Shown here: piece after piece, positions 58,968-64,000 of the stretch
Numbering within the stretch: the first letter of the stretch is position 1
Layout: every line of letters begins with the position of its first letter
NCBI GenBank assembly: GCA_933228675.1
Contig: OW121744.1
Location: 95,962,508 to 96,026,507 of the forward strand
Direction: 5' to 3'
Origin: Stomorhina lunata
Lineage: Eukaryota > Arthropoda > Insecta > Diptera > Rhiniidae
DNA: 64,000 nucleotides
Notes under the pieces: model-generated
The model's input: only the letters and a program-made list of their open reading frames with translations
Databases searched by the model: none
What the model was told of the DNA's origin: nothing
Position numbers and translations under genes: made by a program

Positions 58968-60255
58968 ATGGGTGTTTTTTTAGAGGTATAGAACTTCGAA
59001 TTGAAATAAAACACAAGAAAATCGTTTTAATGTCCATCAATTTGGCTTTATTGGAAGGATAATTTTATGCCATTAATGTTTAAATATGATTTCGGGCATG
59101 TGGCCGCCGTGGCTGGCTCGAATAAAGCCAATTCTACAGGTCCAATTTTCAACTACTTTTTCGAACATATGGGGCCGTATGTTGGCAATAACGCCACGAA
59201 TGTTGGCTTCCAAGTCCCCTAACGTTTCTGGTTTGTTGGCGTAGACGAGCGACTTCACATATCCCCAAAGAAAATAATCCAGTGGTGTCAAATCGCACGA
59301 TCTTGGTGGCCAATTGACAGGTCCATTCCGCGAAATTATACGCTCATCGAATGTTTCCTTCAATAAATCAATTTTGAAGTGCGCTGTGTGGCATGTAGCG
59401 CCGTCTTATTGGAACCACAACTCATCCACATTCATGCCATCCAATTGGGGAACAAAATAGTCGGTTATCATGGCTCTATACCGGTCTCCATTTATGGTAA
59501 CTGACTCTCCAGCATTATTTCGGAAGAAGTATGGCCCAATGACTCCACCAACCCATAGAGCACACCAAACAGTCAGTTTTTGTGGATGTAATGGCGTCTC
59601 AAAGGTCTCATGTGGATTCTCTTCACTCCAAATGCGGCAATTTTGCTTGTTGACGTAGCCATTCAACCAAAAATGAGCCTCATCACTGAACAAAATTTTG
59701 CGATGAAAATCAGCATCGAGATCAATCTCATTTTCGGCCCATACACCAAAATCACGACGCATTGCATGGTCTCGCGGCTTTAATTCTTGCACAAGCTGGA
59801 TCTTGTAAGGTCGCTAGCCAAGATCTTTGCGCAAAATCTTCCATAAAGTTGATGGCTGTGCACGGTGGCGAATCGATTCATTCGGGTCCTCTTCAACACT
59901 TTCTTCTACAGCGGCAATTGTTTCTTCGGTGAGCACTGTTCGACGTCGCTGCGGATGCGTATTATCACATAGAGTAAACGTAGTGCGAAAACGATCCATG
60001 GTTAACCGAATTAATTGCTCTGATGGACGATTATGTCGACCATAAAATGGACGGAGCTTGCGGTAAACTTCGCGAACTGAACCATTATTTTCGAAATAAA
60101 TTTGCACGATTTGCAAGCGTTGTTCTTTTGTCAACCTGTTCATGATGAAATGGCAAACCAAACTAAATATTAATCACTTGACAGCTGACAAAATGGCCGC
60201 CAGTTAAAAAAGTGATGCCAACTTAAAGTTCTGTACCTCAATAAAAAACACCCGA
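58968..60255 (-). mobile_element. Tc1/mariner element, 1.29 kb
   Basis: TA dinucleotides at 58966-58967 and 60256-60257 are the target duplication. The ends begin (A/T)(T/C)GGGTGTTTTTT and continue with GAGGTA-AGAACTT on both sides, giving terminal inverted repeats of about 27 bp. Size and the single minus-strand transposase frame fit a mariner-type element. Confidence 0.85.
59073..60143 (-). pseudogene. Tc1/mariner transposase with two nonsense codons
   Basis: One continuous frame of about 356 codons from ATG at 60143 (MNRLTKEQRLQIV, N-terminal helix-turn-helix region), interrupted only by TAG at 59814-59816 and TAA at 59406-59408. Catalytic aspartates are visible in FSDEAHF, in DGATCHTA immediately after the TAA, and in RSCDLTPLDYFLWG. 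By my count 92 residues separate the first two and 36 the last two, wider than the classical DD34D, so this is a related subfamily. The TAA replaces a Gln position (WFQ-stop-DGATCH) and the TAG lies after KDLG. It would cut and paste at TA sites in the nucleus. This copy cannot make full-length protein. Confidence 0.85.
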
Positions 60256-60574
60256 TATTTAAATCCATAAAAAAACAATCATTAAAGTTTTAAAATATAA
60301 TAAAAATCCCTCATGATTTTTATTTGCTCGGCAAATTTTGTTTCTTTTTTCAATCTGATGAATAAAATATATATATATTGTTTGGGTATTTATCAGTACA
60401 GTTCAAAATAATTTTCATCTTTTTTCATCCGATGAAAATAAATTTTGATAGAAAAAATTCAATTTAAAAACATATTTATACATTCATTTTTGAAATTTCT
60501 TAAAAAATTTCGTTTTTCAAAGTCAAAACTGAAGTTCAAAAATAAAACAATCAATAAAATCTTTTTCTTAAAAA
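60256..60574. other. Intergenic AT-rich spacer
   Basis: No recognised feature. Confidence 0.4.
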
Positions 60575-60700
60575 CGTTTACTGTAGTGTATTGCACTAAG
60601 ATCCTTATTTGTTACAATTATTTATTATTGTAATAAATAGTTTTCTGATAAAACCAAAAAATAATGGTGGGGAAACGTTTCCTTGACCTTTTTCTATTTG
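60575..60700 (-). repeat. Hammerhead-bearing repeat, 3' fragment (copy D)
   Basis: Contains the complement of the CAATACACTACAGTAAA block, the TTACAAT/ATTGTAA hairpin and a GTGGGGAAACG stretch as in copies A and B. It stops at the GTC position, so the catalytic core is missing. Confidence 0.6.
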
Positions 60701-60871
60701 GATATTTATCGTTATAGATATTTAAAATTTCCATCATGAGTGATATTTATATTTCAAATATAAATCCCTCTTTTTTATTTTTCGATCGAAATGCAAATAA
60801 ATTTTCATCGGTAATGATATTTATACTTGATGGATTTAAAAAATAAAACGATCTCCGGTCTCTGCTTTATA

Positions 60872-61198
60872 GTCTGTTTCACGATTTCGAAAGAAAATCT
60901 ACTCGAAAGAAAGCGAGTAACTCGAATTCGTATTAAATTTGGTTTCACTATTTCGAAGCCTTTCGTTCGTTTCTATTCGAAAGCAAAACATCAAGTGACT
61001 CATTTTGACATTTGCTTTCGTATTGCTGGTAAATTGTTCGAAATAGTGAAACAGAAATTTGTATGAAAATACTTATGTTTTCTTCCGACTTGTTTTTCGA
61101 CTTATCTTTCGTATAAAATAAAGTTAGTGAAACGAAAAACAAATTTCTTTCGTATAGGATAAGAAAGAAAGCATTCTTTCGAGATCGTGGAACAGACC
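60872..61198. mobile_element. MITE, copy 2
   Basis: Same 327-bp element as 58145-58472 in the same orientation, with a modest number of substitutions and GTCTG/CAGAC tips. The shared right flank ends where a HINE-B fragment begins at about 61239. Confidence 0.65.
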
Positions 61199-61238
61199 AT
61201 AAGAGTAAAAATTTGATTTGCCAAAAATTTTATTAATT

Positions 61239-61812
61239 TGTAATCAAAGTACAATTTTAAAGGAAATTTAATTAAACTTGGCACAGATAATTTGTTGATA
61301 GTGGGACTGTTGAAATTCGTCAAAATCGGTCCAATAATTATGGTACCTTCCATGGGTCCCAATTCCCGGAATTGATATATTGGCCACAAATATTTTTTGA
61401 TGAAATTTAAAACAGGTACTGCTTATGTAAGGGAAAATCACTGTACCAAATTTTGTTGAAAACGGTCTATATTTGACCATAGGTCCTATACAAACTCTTC
61501 TATCAAAATGTACTAAATGAGGCAAAAAATCACTAAATCGCTCGTAAATCTGAGGATGATGAGAATTTTAAGTTTATTTTTTGCATACATAATTTTTGTA
61601 ACAATTTGCCAAATTTTCATAATCGGTCCACAGTTGATCCTAGCTCTCATATAAGTCGAAATGACGGCAACTGCATAAATATAATAAAATTTTTGTACGG
61701 TGGCAAAATTTAGCGAATATTTGTCTTTATACAGAAAAAAGAACACTTTTGATCGTAGTGGTGAAGTTTACCGTATGGTCGGGCTTGGCCGACTATAGCA
61801 CTTTCTTACTTG
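61239..61812 (-). mobile_element. HINE-B, truncated copy 5
   Basis: On the minus strand it starts ACAAGTAAGAAAG with the GTCGG/CCGAC-type hairpin and continues through the GTACC-TAATTAT-GGACCGATTTTG block. It stops after the TTTGATTACA region, lacking the CAGACGG block and the GGTGAAGGGTATA end. Confidence 0.7.
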
Positions 61813-61952
61813 TTTTAAATTATTGAAATTGTTATATAAATGCATCAAATTTTTCACAGTGTTTTTGACATTATACAAAAGAAGTAAGAGCATATGCCTT
61901 TTAAAACAACAATTTTTTTTTGTTCGTGATACTCTAATGGACGTAGTGGTTG

Positions 61953-62618
61953 GTACACATGAGAAATGTTAACAGAATATGAAAATAGGCTTAAAATAAA
62001 GAAATACGTGTCTCGGCGTTTTGCTGTAACACGTCAGAATTTCAAGAAAATCGATTTTAAAGATTCGAAGGACCGTGGAGGTTCACTTGTAACGTAATAC
62101 TATTATAAAAAGGTAATTAAGTTTGGATTTCTTTTTAATTTGCTTTGTTTTAATTTTTGCCGCTAGATGGCGCTTTAATTTTCATGTAAAATTTAAAAAT
62201 ATTCAAAAAATGTACGAAATTCATTAAAAATACAATTCTGCAATTAGAAAAAATTAAAACAAGTCGTCTGGGATTCGAACCATATGACGGTCGATCGTTT
62301 TAATGAATCTCGTAAATTTTTTGGATATTTTTTAATTTTACATGAAAATTAAAGCGTCCTCTAGCGGAAAAATGAAAACAAATCAAAATAAAAACAAATC
62401 TAATTCCCTTTTCAAAACTGGCTCAAGCATTTAAATCGGTTCACCCATTCTATTTCTATAGAACTTTTTATAATGGTATTACGTTACAAGTGAACCTCCA
62501 CAGTCCTTAGAATCTTTAAAATAGATTTTCTTAAAATTCTGACGTGCTACAGAAAAACGCCGAGACACGTATTTCTTTATTTTAAGCCTATTTTAATATT
62601 CTGTTTTCCCATGTGTAC
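61953..62618. mobile_element. Foldback (long inverted repeat) element with B box in the loop
   Basis: The left arm 61953-62229 and right arm 62298-62618 are inverted copies: GTACACAT ends, CTTAAAATAAAGAAATACGT, CACTTGTAACGTAATAC, and AGATGGCGCTTTAATTTTCA against its complement with small changes. The right arm carries about 45 extra bases near 62415-62465. The loop of about 68 bp (62230-62297) holds, on the minus strand, GGTTCGAATCCC (62270-62281), a perfect Pol III B box. It is non-coding. Confidence 0.75.
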
Positions 62619-64000
62619 TCAAAAAAAATTGATTTTGTCGTACTGTGTAATAGTAGCAAAGAAATTAGTCCCACAATATCAATGTATTTTTAATCAAAGC
62701 AACTTAAAATACTTTACTTCTCTCAAATTTGCATTAAAGTGCATCCGTGGGGGAATCGGAAAATAATTGGCTTTTTCTAAAACAACTCATTTTTTGAAAC
62801 CTTAAATATTTTTCATGAAACTTTCTTTATCTCAAAGCAATGAAAAAATATTCAGATTTGAAAATTTTTACCCATTTTTTGGTTTTTATTTTTCGATTTC
62901 AATACTATAATCGATTTTTGAGAGAAGGATTCAGAAAATGGAATATAGGCTTTTTGAGATATCCTTGAGACAAGGCCATAATGATCCAACTTGTGTTCCA
63001 ATACATGATTCAAGTTTTTTTTATTAAATAAATATCAAACTTCTAGATTCATAAAAATATATTAATATTGAGTCAAGAAATTCTTGAACAGCGAAAAGAA
63101 TCTGAACAAATCTGATTTTAAAAATTTTAAGAACTTTAAAAATTGTGTGGCTTATGAAAACACATAGAACAAATTTAATCGAAAACGGATATTGTGATGT
63201 TGTAGGTGTTCGAAAAATTTTGATTTGATTAAGCTTTGAATGTTGCCCAGCAAAAATGCTTACACTTTACACTGAGCACTTTAAATCATTTTTACGAATT
63301 TTTTTTTTTACTTTTAGGAACTTAAAGCTTAATTTATTTCTTAATTTTGTTGTTGTTTCAAATAAAAACTTTAAACTTTTTAATCATAATGTGAGCACAG
63401 TGTTACGTTTTGGAGATAAATTAATGAACCATATTACAATTTGAAGAAAAAAGAACAAAATTTTAAAATTTAAGAAACTTCTTCTAAAAATCAAGTGAAA
63501 CTGAATAACCAAAAAAAAAAATTCTTATCTCAAAAAAAGTCTTTTTTTTTTCTACAAAACAACTGAAATCAAAAATTTTGATAATCACAAGTGGTATACA
63601 AAAATCTTTTCTTAACTAACCTTTTGCATAGGGCCCCCTTTCACAAAAAAAAAATCTTCTACACTTCTTAACTTCTGTTTTCGAAACCATTTGAAATAAA
63701 CACTCAAGATTTTTTTTTAATTTTTTCATATTTCAACTATTTACATTTTTCGTTTTATTTTATTAAATTTTTCATCATTTTTCATTATTTCATATTTCTA
63801 TGGATTTATCATAATTTAAATTACTTTACACTTTTTATAGTTAAATTATTTTTCATTTTCGTTTATATTTATATATAACATAAATTTTTGCTTATATCAC
63901 TTTCATACGAGTACTAAATAAAAAAATAGAAAAAAATGATACAAAACATAGGAATAAGCTTAAAATTATAAGGAATACAAAACTTAGATAATAAAAATAA
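62619..64000. other. Intergenic AT-rich sequence to window end
   Basis: No gene, RNA or element ends recognised. The short open frames lack any family resemblance. Confidence 0.4.

Overview
The window looks like non-coding, very AT-rich DNA from a dipteran fly. A calyptrate (house fly or blow fly type) is likely, judging from the DINE-1/Helentron-like repeats, a mariner element and long simple-sequence arrays. That assignment is inference. I found no host protein-coding gene. The only recognisable proteins are two damaged transposases: a Transib/RAG1-like one at 17.1-19.1 kb and a Tc1/mariner one at 59.1-60.1 kb, both on the minus strand.

Layout: 0-11 kb holds minisatellite arrays built on the palindrome TTTTTCTATAGAAAAA and four copies of two DINE-1/Helentron-like families, called here HINE-A and HINE-B. 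12.1-15.5 kb is a three-deep nest (HINE-B in HINE-B in HINE-A). 15.5-21.1 kb is a near-complete Transib element with about 1.36 kb inverted termini and a 5-bp CGTAG target duplication. 22.6-23.8 kb is a 29-bp array, 25.5-25.8 kb a TGAGTCAT array, and 25.9-35.1 kb a run of palindromic-core arrays. 37.3-40 kb is a roughly 115-bp satellite. 41.4-42.9 kb is another palindromic array. 43-44 kb has a piggyBac-type MITE and a long hairpin. 45.5-50.2 kb is a 4.6-kb array of an 11-bp unit. 51-64 kb has a second hammerhead-type repeat, tRNA-like promoters, a full HINE-A, a duplicated MITE, the mariner element and a foldback element with a Pol III B box in its loop.

The most interesting item is a complete-looking type I hammerhead ribozyme (27177-27222) inside a dispersed repeat present in five copies. 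Three of these sit inside palindromic arrays. The repeat also carries a conserved downstream hairpin. It may be a Penelope-like or retrozyme-like non-autonomous element. The Transib element has all recognisable DDE and zinc-binding residues, one frame break in an A8 run, and a palindrome at its right junction that resembles the P-nucleotide product of an opened flanking hairpin.

The mobile elements do not form a pathway. The window is a layered repeat landscape, consistent with heterochromatin, a giant intron or a transposon graveyard. All assignments were made by eye.
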